Assembly: GCA_964017185.1 (NCBI GenBank)
Contig: OZ024875.1
Span: 42,129,486-42,193,485, forward strand
Origin: Rugalucina vietnamica
Taxonomy: Eukaryota; Mollusca; Bivalvia; Lucinida; Lucinidae
Length of the DNA stretch: 64,000 nucleotides
Reading direction: 5' to 3'
In this document: positions 29,601 to 37,695 of the stretch, in pieces
How the letters are laid out: each line of letters starts with the position of its first letter
How positions within the stretch are numbered: the first letter of the stretch is position 1
Made by a program: the position numbers and the translations under genes
Notes under the pieces: model-generated
Databases searched by the model: none
What the model saw: the letters and a program-made list of their open reading frames with translations, nothing else
Told to the model about the DNA's origin: nothing

Positions 29601-32600
29601 GTATATTGCTCTGGCGAGTTTTCATAATGGCTGCAGCATAAACACTGTTCTTACTATACTGAGAACTTCTTAGAATTTTGATTGGCTGACACCAAATTTA
29701 TTATAGCATGATGAGTATCATGCTAAAAGATTGTCACCCCTGATACACTTGTGGAATGACTTGATCCCAATAAAATTATATCTTTTGTGAAATTGTGAGT
29801 TTTGTTTATTTTCTATCTTTGCTCCAATACAAGTTTTTATTGGTACCGTACTCACGGTCTTTATTTTAAGCTCAATGAAACCAAAATATTTTAACAAAGC
29901 CTTTAGAAAATAAGAACGCAAACAATTATATGTTTATCCATTGCAGGAAGAGGTAATCAGTTAATACATGGTGCAGATTTATCAACAGGAGATTATTTAC
30001 TGTTTCTTCATGCCGACACTAAAGTACCTCAGGACTTTGACACAATGGCTGCCAGATGTATACAGACTCCTGGCGTTGTGTGTGGGGCTTTTGAATTTCA
30101 GTTTGATGTTATAGCGGATGATAAATTGTAAGGAAATGAGCCTCTGCATGAGAAAACCAACAATCTGCATATGTGAAAACAAAGACACAGATCAGCTGTG
30201 CAGTAACTGCACAGCTGATCAGCGCCTTTGTTTTCAATACATGGATAGTACAATTCCTCTTCTTCTTAAATCCCAAATTTCAATCCTCTAGTCTTCTTCT
30301 GTGACTGTACTGCCCGTTTTGTGTCGGACCTGGTCCGAACCCCAAATTGTTGTTATTCTCATGCAGTGGCTCAAATTATTTTCAGCTACATGTAACTGTA
30401 ATACTGTAAATTTGGCAATTTGTTTGTAACTTTTAATTTCCCAAATTTTCTATCATTTGAATTGTTAGTTTCTGAGTACATGTGCAGTCTATAGAGTTCA
30501 TATGAAGTCTTTATTTAATAGCAAAACCCTTGAATTCACAAGACAATCAGTCTGCAAATATATGTGAAAAGTAAGTACTTGTGAACATTGCCAAAATTTT
30601 TGGACCTTCGAAGAGTAATTGTACTATCTGTGTAGCGAAAACAAATGCGCTGATCAGCAGTGATCTGTGCCTTTGTTTTTTGCCTATGCAAATTGTTTGT
30701 TTTCTTATGCGGCAGCTCATGTATAATTTCAGAAGATCTAAGGAAGGATTCTGGTTCCTGTTACAAATGTATTTACTTGTTTGGGGAACCAGGCGAAGAT
30801 CTCGAAAGAAAGGTATATCAGGGAAAATTTTATTATTATTATTATTTTTTTTTTATATATATATATATTTTGCAATGATATTAAAACCTACTTCTCCAAG
30901 GAATAAACATCCATTAAAATTCAGCCAGGTTTTAAATATAAAAAAAGACAATATGGGTATCTGTCAAACAGTGTTTCTTTTGATTAATTTTTGCTACTCA
31001 TCTGTACCACTTAATTTTTGTAATTTTGCAGTGTTTTTCACTGACTCTTTCAGCAGTTTTACAAGGTCAGTCAAGACCATAACGAAAACTTGCCCATGCA
31101 ATAAACAGAGATTTTTTAGCTTTAAAAATTGAAAATTTTGAGCTGAAAATTTTTGATATTTTTCTTATTTTTGCTCAAAATATCGATTGTGGGTACATGT
31201 TAGTACCGCCTCGCCGAGGCGTCTCTAACGTGTACCCACAATCTATGTTTTGAGCAAAAATCAGAAAAAGATTTTAGAAAATCTAATTAGATTTTAGATT
31301 TTTTTAAACCAAAAACATTTCTGTATATTGCATGGGCACATTTTCATAATTTTACAGTGTTTTTCAGTGACTCTCTCAGCAGTTTTACACTGTCAGTCAA
31401 GACTATGGTTCTTTTTTGTCAACATTGTTACTACACAGTATGGAATTCTCGGCATTTTTCTCTTCAGTCAAACCTAATATGGTACTTGTTTATGGATTTG
31501 CTTCCCAGTTTTGTGAACAAACTGGGCCCAGTTGTTCAAAACTTCATTAGCTTAATGTCATCGTTAAGACCTCAATTTGTTAAGTAAATGCCGACTACAT
31601 AAGCAAACACACTGTTAATTTTTGCTGAAAAAAATGTGAGAATCCTTTGCCATGCAAAGGATTCTCACATTTTTTCAACAAAAAATAACAGCATATTTTT
31701 AATATTGCCATTTGAAATTTTAACATCGTTAACTAACGACCTTGTTAATTTTAAACAACTGGCCCCTGGTGTTTGGATATTTACAGAATTTCCATACGGT
31801 GATCAAGGACTTTTTATGAGCAAAAGAAAATACAAAGAAGTTGGTGGTTTCCCAGCATATTACTTGATGGAGGATTATATTTTGGTAAGATGATCAGTTT
31901 TGTTATTTTTTGATTCAGTTTTAAGTCTCAAGACTATTTCAGCTCACATTAGATGAGTCAGTCCATAGCTGGGGTGAAAACAGGTAAACCATGAGAAAAA
32001 AACCACCTGGCACACCTGTAAGCAGAATTTGGCTAGTCTCACATGTGCTCCATGTAGGGCTCGCAAACTTATCAGACACGACAGTGAGACGATTGAATGA
32101 TAACACAGATTAATGAAATCAGCACTGTCCTGATCAAATTCAACCTTTCTGCACTGCACATGTATAATAAAGAATCAGAAGGGGGTCTCAAGTATTAGCA
32201 TATTAAAAATAACAACATAATACATGTAGAAAGTACATGTATACATCCAATTGTCCATTTCCTGCAAGAATTTCCCTTTGAATGACATTTTAACAGTTTT
32301 TCCCCTTTCAAATGCTTTATAGGCGAGCTATGCTGACCTTGCAGTAAACATAGGTCAAGTTCATCACAGTGTCATGATTCATATATGATATTGTAGAACA
32401 TGTACTTTAGTCATTAATGCCACATGCCAAGTTTCTTTACAATTGGTCCACTGGTTCCGGAGTAGAAGATTTTTTAAGGGTTTTACCAAGCACAGAAGAT
32501 GGCTAGATACTTGAAATTTCAGATTTAAGAAGAAGAGAGAAACTACTATAGGTGTAGTGAAAACAAAGGTGCTGATCAGCTTTGCGGTTACCGCAAAGCT

Positions 32601-34423
32601 GGTCTGCGCTTTTGTTTTCACATATGCAAATAATTGGTTTTCTAATGCGGCGGCTCAAATTTAATTGCATTAATTCCTGGTCCCTATATTCTTACTTTTC
32701 ATTTGAGCCACATCATTAGAAAACAGGATTTTTGTCTATGTGAAAACAAAGCAGCAGATCCGAGTGCCTTTGTTTTCACCACATAGATAGTATAATTCCT
32801 CTACTTTCTTAATCCAAAATTTCCAGCCTCTAACCATCTTCTGTGCTTGTACAGACCAGTTTGTGTCAGACCCGGTCGGAAACCCCGATGACAGGTTTCT
32901 CGCATTGTGGCTTATTTCCTTCCTGTTACAGGTAGACAAGCTGAGAACTATCGGCCATGTTGCTATAGCAGACGGCGACCCTATCATTACTTCACACAGA
33001 AGATGGAAGAAATGGGGTTATATAAGAGTGTGTATACATCATACTAACATATCTACGTCATCAATACCCCCTTAAATCCCATATTTATATAGTGAATTGG
33101 GGTTCTTAGGGGAATGAATTTTTTCTTTTCAAAAAAAACAACAACAAAAAACAAAGAACAAAAGTTTTGTTCCAAAACATAGATTGTGGGAACTCTTTAG
33201 AATACATGTACTGCCTCGCTGAGGCGGTTCAAAGGTGTGCCCACAATCACTATCTGTTTTGATAATAAATAAAAAGTTAAAAATATCAATCTTTTTTCTA
33301 ATGAAATTTTTACAGCTGAAAAAAAAAATCCCTGTATATTGCACGAGCAGGTTTTGTAAATGAACAGCTTTATTGAAATAATAACTTATTATTGCATAAA
33401 TACCCGTGTCACACGATATTAACAGCCGTTTATTAATGGAGAGAAAGCCATTCATTAATATTGCAATTCTTGCACGCACATGCTGTTAATACATGGCTTT
33501 TACTTATGCTCATTACCTGGCGCCACGCAAAGCATGTGCTAGTAATGAGATACTGAAGTCCGCCCGGAACGAGCATAAAAACGAAAGGCTGTAAAATGTG
33601 ATGAGGCTGTAAAATATAGTGCACCGTATTTCTTTCATTTCTGCACCTTATTTCTTTCGTTTCTACAAAATTTATGCAATAATAGCGATCAAAAATGATT
33701 TTCCATTAACATTCGCTAGGTCCCTCGGGGAATGTTGAAAACCTCGGGCTATGCCCTCGGTTTTCAACACTCCCTTCGGGACCTAGCGAATGTTAATGAA
33801 TGGAAAATCATTTTTGATCCCTATATTGGCAATGTTCTGTGAATAGATTTGCATTGAATTAAAACTAAAGTTTGTTTGTTTGTATTGAGGCTTAACTCCC
33901 CAGTCAACAATTTTAAGTCATGTCGGGATGGAGCCAATACTGTAGGGAGTTAATGTCTTGCTCAATGACACAACCTGGTGCCGCTTGTGGGAACCGAACC
34001 CAGGACCTCTCGATTCACAGTCCGATGCTCTATACCACTATGCCACCGTGCTCCCCTTAAACTTAAGTGATTCCTAAGTTTTTTGATAGGCTTTTTGTGG
34101 AAACATCATTGCTGACTCTAGTCAAATTGTCTATTCAAGTCTTCAAGCAGTTTTGTTGTAGTATTACAGGTGTAAAGTGATTACAAACATTTTATTCTTG
34201 AAGCACTGAGGTTCTTCGATGAGTGTGTGGATTCATTTCCAAGAAAATGTTTCAAGACGAAGGTGTCATCTTCTTATGACCTTAGCTGTTGGTACATTCC
34301 ATTCATTCACGTGTATATCTCTTCCAGATAACAGGACTGAATCAACTAATAATTTGGGCCTACAAATTGGGAGTCCATCCAAACACATTGGCAGAGTGGT
34401 ACTATGGTAAAAAGATCAAGTGA
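22988..34423 (+). CDS. Membrane-anchored bifunctional transferase: TIGR04282/DUF2064-like domain fused to TIGR04283-like glycosyltransferase
   Basis: Eleven exons (1548 bp, 515 aa) join with every phase matching. Residues 19-34 form a hydrophobic signal-anchor followed by a basic stretch, suggesting a type II membrane topology. Domain 1 (about 43-240) has RYPEAGKAKTRL (49-60), GGDIPG (154-159) and EDGGYYLIGL (185-194), the hallmarks of DUF2064/TIGR04282 transferases. Domain 2 (about 264-500) has IIIPVLNEE, DGGSHDNT, GRGNQL, FLHADT (352-357), FPYGDQGLF (421-429) and MEDY (447-450), the hallmarks of TIGR04283 GT-A transferases. In bacteria the two families are usually adjacent genes named for radical SAM/seleno- or arsenosugar association; their substrates are not settled. 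The start is the first in-frame ATG; the two other upstream triplets are out of frame. An AATAAA lies at 35208-35213. Substrate in this animal is unknown. Confidence 0.9.
23547..23725 (+). repeat. Palindromic MITE family A, truncated copy with poly-T expansion
   Basis: Has TTTCTCATGCAACATACAGAG, GAAAATTTCATTGG, a 27 bp T-run and CATTGATTGTGGGTACATGTTA, then loses the second hairpin arm. Directly upstream of the transferase exon 2 acceptor. Confidence 0.65.
23794..24025 (+). CDS. Bifunctional transferase exon 2
   Basis: Residues 77-153: begins TEHILKAMRRYEV, continues through DVDITLQYTGGTHKLMKFW and RPQRGNNLGEKLHLAIS, and ends VVVIG in a split Gly codon. Acceptor TTTTTGCAG|ACTGAG, donor CATAG|GTGAAATT. 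The Q-x-G-x-x-L-G-E-K pattern is typical of DUF2064 proteins. Confidence 0.9.
24026..24472. other. Intron 2 of transferase gene, unassigned part
   Basis: AT-rich, no exon or repeat recognised before the family D element starts. Confidence 0.4.
24473..26262 (+). mobile_element. GGTCAAGGTCA tandem-unit element (family D), copy 2
   Basis: Starts TTTAGCTCACCTGAACCGAAGGCTCA with a GTGCGTGCGTCCGTCC tract, then ~500 bp units with ACATGACCAAGATGGCC, CCATATATGGTAAAAACCCTTC and TGACCTTGACCTATTTCAGG. It lies in intron 2 of the transferase gene and contains a nested pogo-like MITE at 25456-25643. Confidence 0.8.
25456..25643. mobile_element. pogo/Tigger-like MITE nested in family D element
   Basis: 188 bp with inverted ends TACAGTTCAACCTCATTATAA and TTATAATGAGGTTGACCTGTA. 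The CAG...AACCTC...TATAAC end style is typical of pogo/Tigger elements; TA at each end fits their target choice. Its ends start or finish with TA. Confidence 0.75.
26287..26433 (+). CDS. Bifunctional transferase exon 3 (GGDIPG and DGGYYLIGL)
   Basis: Encodes GDIPGINEDIIETAFKLL, then GTDMVLGKAEDGGYYLIGLN. Acceptor TTACGTAG|GTGGTG, donor TCTAG|GTTTGC. Bacterial relatives usually have G-[TS]-D-C-P at the first motif; here it is GGDIP, so the Cys is replaced while the Asp is kept. Confidence 0.9.
26525..27160. mobile_element. TIR element at a broken SINE
   Basis: Inner inverted ends ACAGGCGACCTGCGCTATCTC (about 26591) and the inverse GAGATAGCGAAGGTGGCCTGT (ending about 27107), with diverged AACTCGGT/TCGAA repeats between. 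The outer flanks GGTTAAGTGCAGTAAGCGCT (26540) and AAGCGCTTACTGCACTTAAC are also mutually inverted. No ORF. In transferase intron 3. Confidence 0.65.
27125..27392 (+). repeat. SINE-like repeat, second family
   Basis: GTGTGAGTTTGAGCCCCACA at the B-box position, then ACATGTGAGACAAACCAAGT and AGGTGTGCCAGGTGG, a C-rich run at about 27270, and ending GAAAGGGACGTTAAACTGAATG. Matches the reverse complement of 31935-32135. Confidence 0.6.
27375..27440. repeat. Palindromic MITE family A, fragment
   Basis: Only TTAGAACTGC, GGCGGTTCTAACGAGTACCC and ACAATCTGTGTTTGG survive: half of the hairpin. Confidence 0.5.
27576..27691 (+). CDS. Bifunctional transferase exon 4
   Basis: Encodes KIFDNIDWGTSHVFKQQLDQ and ASPEILPVVLADV, the C-terminal part of domain 1 (family pattern L-F-x-x-I-x-W-x-T). 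Acceptor TTTTCAG|ATAAAA, donor GATGTG|GTAAGT, phase 0. Confidence 0.9.
27915..28097 (+). repeat. Palindromic MITE family B copy abutting exon 5 acceptor
   Basis: Runs from AGCCGTCTCATGAGAAAACC to GGTTTTCTCATGAGGCAGCTCA with a shortened central hairpin. The intron AG of transferase exon 5 is only 13 bp beyond its end. Confidence 0.75.
28111..28251 (+). CDS. Bifunctional transferase exon 5 (domain junction)
   Basis: 47 codons: DTEEDISVFVREVGV closes domain 1, and WSIIIPVLNEEKNISDTL opens the glycosyltransferase domain, so the fusion point is inside one exon. Acceptor TGTTTTAG|GATACAG lies about 14 bp after the end of a palindromic MITE; donor ATCAAG|GTATTG is followed by another MITE copy 24 bp on. 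Confidence 0.9.
28276..28514 (+). repeat. Palindromic MITE family B copy
   Basis: CCATGACACGAGAAAATTGG to CCGGTTTTCTCATGACACGG, with GGGCTGATCAGCTGTGCAG and an A-run interrupting the hairpin. Begins about 25 bp after the exon 5 donor. Confidence 0.75.
28556..28610 (+). repeat. Short tandem duplication
   Basis: TTTGTGGCTTGTAATGTACA plus ACTGA occurs twice back to back, about 27 bp each, a recent local duplication. Confidence 0.7.
28864..29076 (+). repeat. Palindromic MITE family A copy, 34 bp before exon 6
   Basis: GAAAACTCATGCAATATACAG end, central hairpin with ACATAGATTGTGGGTACAA, then the TATACCCCTGCAAACCCC arm and ACATGTTTTCCTGATG end. A tract of A then T leads straight into the exon 6 acceptor. 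Confidence 0.8.
29110..29242 (+). CDS. Bifunctional transferase exon 6 (DGGSHDNT)
   Basis: Encodes IREIIISDGGSHDNTVEVV and PLNVISSKP, the nucleotide-sugar binding part of the GT-A fold (D-G-G-S-x-D-x-T). Acceptor TTTCAACAG|AGTTG, donor CCAG|GTAATGG. Bracketed by oppositely oriented palindromic MITEs at 28864-29076 and 29358-29627. Confidence 0.9.
29358..29627 (-). repeat. Palindromic MITE family A copy, 116 bp after exon 6
   Basis: Starts GAAAACATGTCGGTGAAATG and ends TATTGCTCTGGCGAGTTTTC, the opposite orientation to 28864-29076. Confidence 0.8.
29947..30127 (+). CDS. Bifunctional transferase exon 7 (GRGNQL, FLHADT)
   Basis: Encodes GRGNQLIHGADLSTGDYLLF and LHADTKVPQDFDTMAARC, then VVCGAFEFQFDV. 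FLHADT contains the D-x-D-like metal site of this family. Acceptor TTGCAG|GAAGAG, donor AAATT|GTAAGG with a split Leu codon. A MITE with an AAAT target duplication starts 10 bp after the exon. Confidence 0.9.
30138..30372 (-). repeat. Palindromic MITE family B copy with AAAT duplication, right after exon 7
   Basis: GAGCCTCTGCATGAGAAAAC to TTATTCTCATGCAGTGGCTC, hairpin GATCAGCTGTGCAGTAACTG/CACAGCTGATC. AAAT flanks both ends (30134-30137, 30373-30376). The left duplication overlaps the transferase exon 7 donor region. Confidence 0.85.
30615..30718 (+). repeat. Palindromic MITE family B, 5'-truncated copy before exon 8
   Basis: Contains TGTACTATCTGTGTAGCGAA, GCGCTGATCAGCAGTGATC and GTTTTCTTATGCGGCAGCTC. 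It ends 14 bp before the exon 8 acceptor AG. Confidence 0.7.
30733..30812 (+). CDS. Bifunctional transferase exon 8
   Basis: 26 full codons, RSKEGFWFLLQMYLLVWGTR then RRSRKK, amphipathic and basic. Acceptor AATTTCAG|AAGATC is 14 bp after a truncated palindromic MITE; donor AAAG|GTATATC. Phases fit exons 7 and 9. Confidence 0.85.
31083..31347 (+). repeat. Palindromic MITE family A copy with both ends of the same type
   Basis: Starts GAAAACTTGCCCATGCAATA and ends TATTGCATGGGCACATTTTC, so this copy is inverted over its whole length, unlike those with a GGGGTATAC arm. The central hairpin carries ATCGATTGTGGGTACATG and CGTGTACCCACAATCTATG. Confidence 0.8.
31522..31769. mobile_element. 248 bp hairpin MITE 17 bp before exon 9
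   Basis: Inverted ends CTGGGCCCAGTTGTTCAAAA and TTTAAACAACTGGCCCCTGG. At its centre is a second hairpin, TGAGAATCCTTTGCCATG / CAAAGGATTCTCACA at about 31636-31671. Confidence 0.75.
31787..31884 (+). CDS. Bifunctional transferase exon 9 (PYGDQ, MEDY)
   Basis: Encodes FPYGDQGLFMSKRKYKEVGG and FPAYYLMEDYIL, the most diagnostic TIGR04283 block (P-Y-G-D-Q-x-x-F followed by G-G-F-P and M-E-D). Acceptor ATTTACAG|AATTTCC, donor TTTTG|GTAAGA. Confidence 0.92.
31935..32135 (-). repeat. SINE-like repeat, second family, minus copy
   Basis: Reverse of 27125-27392: ACCACCTGGCACACCTGTAA, CTAGTCTCACATGTGCTCC and GGGCTCGCAAAC at the B-box position. In transferase intron 9. Confidence 0.55.
32235..32480 (-). 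repeat. Family D fragment
   Basis: One partial unit: CCATTTCCTGCAAGAATTTC, AGCTATGCTGACCTTGCAGT, TAGGTCAAGTTCATCACAGT and GGTTCCGGAGTAGAAGATTTT. Joined directly to a truncated family B MITE. Confidence 0.65.
32491..32656 (+). repeat. Palindromic MITE family B, left-truncated copy
   Basis: From ACAGAAGATGGCTAGATACT to GGTTTTCTAATGCGGCGGCT; hairpin TGATCAGCTTTGCGGTTACC/CGCAAAGCTGGTC. Confidence 0.7.
32705..32912 (-). repeat. Palindromic MITE family B copy, 19 bp before exon 10 acceptor AG
   Basis: GAGCCACATCATTAGAAAAC to CTCGCATTGTGGCTTA, with a damaged hairpin (GCAGCAGATCCGAGTGCC). Ends just upstream of TTTCCTTCCTGTTACAG. Confidence 0.7.
32932..33027 (+). CDS. Bifunctional transferase exon 10
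   Basis: 32 codons, VDKLRTIGHVAIADGDPIIT then SHRRWKKWGYIR. Family members have a S-x-R-R-W-x-x-x-G motif here. Acceptor GTTACAG|GTAGAC; donor TAAGA|GTGTGT is weak but gives the right phase with exon 11. Confidence 0.85.
33050..33358 (-). repeat. Palindromic MITE family A copy after exon 10
   Basis: TACCCCCTTAAATCCCATAT arm, an A-rich insertion at about 33129-33160, hairpin with ACATAGATTGTGGGAACTC and GTGCCCACAATCACTATCTG, ending TATATTGCACGAGCAGGTTT. Starts about 22 bp after the exon 10 donor. Confidence 0.7.
33686..33822. repeat. Hairpin repeat of about 137 bp
   Basis: GATCAAAAATGATTTTCCAT, TAACATTCGCTAGGTCCCTC and GAATGTTGAAAACC are mirrored by GGTTTTCAACACTCCC, GGGACCTAGCGAATGTTA and AATCATTTTTGATCC, with a short CTCGGGCTATGCCCT loop. 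In transferase intron 10. Confidence 0.75.
33872..34058 (-). repeat. tRNA-headed SINE, minus copy
   Basis: Read on the minus strand: GGGGAGCACGGTGGCATAGT then TATAGAGCATCGG, a B box in GGTTCGGTTCCC, and a body ending in TTGTATTGAGG-type A/C-rich tail. Matches the plus copy at 34556-34755. Confidence 0.8.
34328..34423 (+). CDS. Bifunctional transferase exon 11 (stop codon)
   Basis: ITGLNQLIIWAYKLGVHPNT then LAEWYYGKKIK and TGA. The Y-x-L-G-V-x-P-x-x-L-x-x-W-Y ending is the normal C-terminus of TIGR04283 proteins, so the reading frame is complete. Acceptor CTTCCAG|ATAACAGG. Confidence 0.9.
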   Translation: MTGLNQLIIWAYKLGVHPNTLAEWYYGKKIK

Positions 34424-34555
34424 ATTGCAATAGCCTAGTCTTGGACACTAGTATATGACTATTTTAATAGTTATCAACAAGATACCAGATTGACCAGACT
34501 CCAGTGAACATTTTCACTATATGAGTCATGTCCTGAAGCGACATGCTTCAGGGAG

Positions 34556-34755
34556 TGTGGTGGCATAGTGGTAGAGCATCAGACTCCGAATTGAGAGGTT
34601 CCCAGTTCGATTCGATTCCCACAGGGGGCACGGTGTTGTGTCCTTGAGCAAGATATATTAACTCTCCAGAGAACTGGAGGAAGCGGTAGCTCTGTCTCGA
34701 CATGACTGAAAAATTGTTGGCAGGGATGTTAAACTTAAATACAAACAAACAAAGC
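34556..34755 (+). repeat. tRNA-headed SINE, best copy, downstream of the transferase stop
   Basis: A-box-like TGGCATAGTGGTAGAGCATC, B-box-like GTTCGATTCGATTCCC (with a small duplication), body with GTGTTGTGTCCTTGAGCAAG and GTCTCGACATGACTGAAAAA, and tail AAATACAAACAAACAAA. RNA polymerase III-type internal promoter inferred. Probably inside the 3' UTR of the transferase gene, since an AATAAA is at 35208. Confidence 0.85.
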
Positions 34756-34827
34756 AACATGCTTCATGCAACTTCAGAATTGCAGATCAGCCCATGCATC
34801 ACCAGTCTCATCAACATGTTTATAAGG

Positions 34828-35094
34828 AAACAATGCCCATGCAAAATACAGATTTTTTTTTTTTCAGCTATAAAAATTGAAATTTCAATGGAAAAATTTT
34901 GGTATTTTTAATATCTTATCTCAAAAGATAGATTGTGGGTACACATAATTTAGAACTGCCTCGCCGAGGCGCTTCTAACGAGTACCTACAATCTATATTT
35001 TGGAGAAAAAATAGATAAACCCCTACATTCCCTAGTTTAACAATTTAAAGTTGGGGTTCAAGGGGTATACTTTTCATGGACATGTTTTCCTAAT
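34828..35094 (+). repeat. Palindromic MITE family A copy
   Basis: GGAAACAATGCCCATGCAAA end, hairpin with AGATAGATTGTGGGTACAC and GAGTACCTACAATCTATAT, GGGGTATACTTTTCATGG arm and ACATGTTTTCCTAATG end. Confidence 0.75.
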
Positions 35095-35317
35095 GTTTGT
35101 TTCCGCATAGGGTAACTATTTAACTTGTAACTGTCTCCATGGGTAGATGTAAAATGCAATGGATTTTCAATTGACAGTTCCCCATCAGGTTGGACATTAA
35201 ATGTTAGAATAAATTGCCAACCAAAAGATTTGGTTTATTTCTTGCTTATCCACCATGGTAATGACAGTCAACAACCAAGGACATTGTAGACCCAAGTCTA
35301 TGCTGATATTACTTTTT

Positions 35318-35885
35318 AGCTCGCCTGTACGAAAGTACAGGAAGAGCTATTGCAGTCACCCCGGCGTCGGTGTCGGCGTTGGCGTTAGCGTCGGCGTTGC
35401 TCAAATGTTAAAGTTTTTGGTTAAAGTTTTTAGAAGGCTATATCTCTTGAAGTTGTGGATGGATCAAGTTGATGCTTTGCATGTTGGTAGATATTGGTCT
35501 GAAGTATCACGACCCACCTGAGTGACCTGGAGGTCTAGGTCACGGACTTAGAAATTTTGTGTTAAAGTTTTTGGTTAAAGTTTTAAGAAGTCTTATCTCT
35601 TGAACATGTTGATGGATCAAGTTGATACTTTGCATGTTGGTAGATATTGGTCTGAAGTTTTATGCAGTACCAACCATCACGACTCGCCTGGGTGACCTTG
35701 AGGTCAAGGTCACGGACTTAGAAATTTTGTGTTAAAATTTTTGGTTAAAGTTTCTAGTAGCCTATATCTCGTGAACATGTTGATGGATCATGTTGATACT
35801 TTGCATGTTGGTAGATATTGGTCTGAAGTTTTATGCTGTACCATCACGACCCACCTGAGTGACAGCTCTTATTCTGTGACAAGTT
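35318..35885 (+). repeat. AGCTCGCCTGTACGAAAGTACAGG tandem-unit repeat (family E)
   Basis: Starts with TAGCTCGCCTGTACGAAAGT and a GGCGTCGGTGTCGGCG tract, then three ~175 bp units with GTGTTAAAGTTTTTGGTTAA, TTGATGGATCAAGTTGATAC and GTTGGTAGATATTGGTCTG. Built on the same plan as family D but with different sequence. Confidence 0.75.
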
Positions 35886-35895
35886 TAATATAAGT

Positions 35896-36119
35896 GAGAC
35901 GCATCATGAGAAAACCGGATTTTTGCCTATGCGAAAACAAAGGAGCAGATCAGCTTCGTAGTAACTGCGAAGCTGATCAGCGCCTTTGTTTTTCACAACA
36001 CGGAAAGTACAATTTCTCTTCGGATTTCAAGCTTCTAGCCTGCTTCTGTGACTGTACAGGTCGGTTTGTGTCAGACCTAGTCGGAAAGCACGAAGACCGG
36101 TTTTCTGACGTCACGGCTC
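35896..36119 (-). repeat. Palindromic MITE family B copy
   Basis: GAGACGCATCATGAGAAAAC to TTTTCTGACGTCACGGCTC. The hairpin CAGATCAGCTTCGTAGTAAC/TGCGAAGCTGATCAGCG is almost intact. Confidence 0.8.
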
Positions 36120-36246
36120 AAGTGATATACATGTATATTTACCAGCATTTACCCAGTCATCAATAACTGACTATGCTGAGGAGCCTCGCGATTTTATCAA
36201 TTTATTTTTCCTTGATTTGGTCATTGGGTAGTTAATGGGGTAGTGC

Positions 36247-37419
36247 TAGAATGTCTATTCCCAAAATGTCTACTCCCATTAATGTCTATTCCCAAAATTC
36301 TATTCCGGCCCATGTCTATTGTGCCAAAATGGCTATTCCCAAAATGTCTGCTGCAATAGACAGGTACAATATTATTGTTTACATTATTTGACCTTGACCT
36401 CGATGACGTAGTGCGCGTTGCATTGTGGTTAAAACTTTCACTTCCGGGTGGCAAAAACATTTCCGGTTCAATGTTGTTTACATACATTACTGAGTTTAAA
36501 TTAAAGTAAAATGTGTGCCGCCATCCCAATCAGGGAACAACGATGACATTTAAATACAAAATTACAAATAATTTTTTGCCTTTGGCTCTTTTATAAAGAA
36601 TTTAATTTCTCATACCTTGGGCAAACGATGTTGGATCCACGCGCGAACGAAAATATGTATTACTTAGATATGTTAAATAACAATTTGCGCCATTATGCGG
36701 CCACGTCTGCAATCAGACTAAAAAATTCATTCATAATGGAAAAATAAATAAATAAAAAATAAATAAATAAATAAAAATAGGTAATAAACAATTAAATAAA
36801 TAATTAGTTCTTGTTCCTTTTCCGACCTTGTTTGTACCGAGCCTTACATCAATAAAAGTGCGTTTATCTTAGCGCTTTTTATGAAGAATTTTTGCTCCTT
36901 TTTCTCCATCTTTTTCATTCTTAAGAATATATTAATTAATTAATTATATTTGAATAATCAAATTGAAATATAACTAAGTCCAGTTTAAATAATAACTATT
37001 CAAAGGCTATACACATATTGATGATCATAATCAATTTGAAAGAAACGCGGTTTCAGTTTTATGACACCTCAAATTACGATGCCCATAATCATGATAGTCG
37101 GCTTCTTTAATTATTATTTATTACACCCTCTTCAAAGAAATGACACATTCTTGGGGTACTATATGAATGAAAGGGATTAATGAGTCCCCGGGGCAGCCGG
37201 CGTGTGTGTTCAGTCGGTCGAAATGTCATAACAGGTGTTGATATCGCATGGATTAGATCTAGAAAAAGATAATTATGATTCCAGTGTCGTAAATAAAAAT
37301 GGATACACTTCAAAAAGTTATTATAACTTGTGGATAAATTATATTTATTCCACGGACTGAAAAAAGTGTTAGTGTTTTTATTATTTCACCGCATGCAAGA
37401 CATAATTAAATCGTGTGCT

Positions 37420-37483
<64 letters not shown>

Positions 37484-37526
37484 AGGGAGGGAGGGAGGGA
37501 GGGAGGGAGGGAGGGAGGGAGGGAGG

Positions 37527-37624
<98 letters not shown>

Positions 37625-37656
37625 ACCCAATTTCTAACGGCTTAAGTTTTTTTTTT

Positions 37657-37695
<39 letters not shown>

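Noticed and set aside
33875-34056. tRNA gene suggested by box A and box B sequences
   Set aside because: No cloverleaf or anticodon stem could be drawn, and the tRNA-like head continues into a conserved SINE body present at several sites.
35894-36166. Recurring peptides like ENKGADQLRSNCEADQRLCF at many sites (41509, 43132, 47615, 54462, 55481)
   Set aside because: They are translations of the family B palindromic MITE hairpin, in either orientation, not protein homology.
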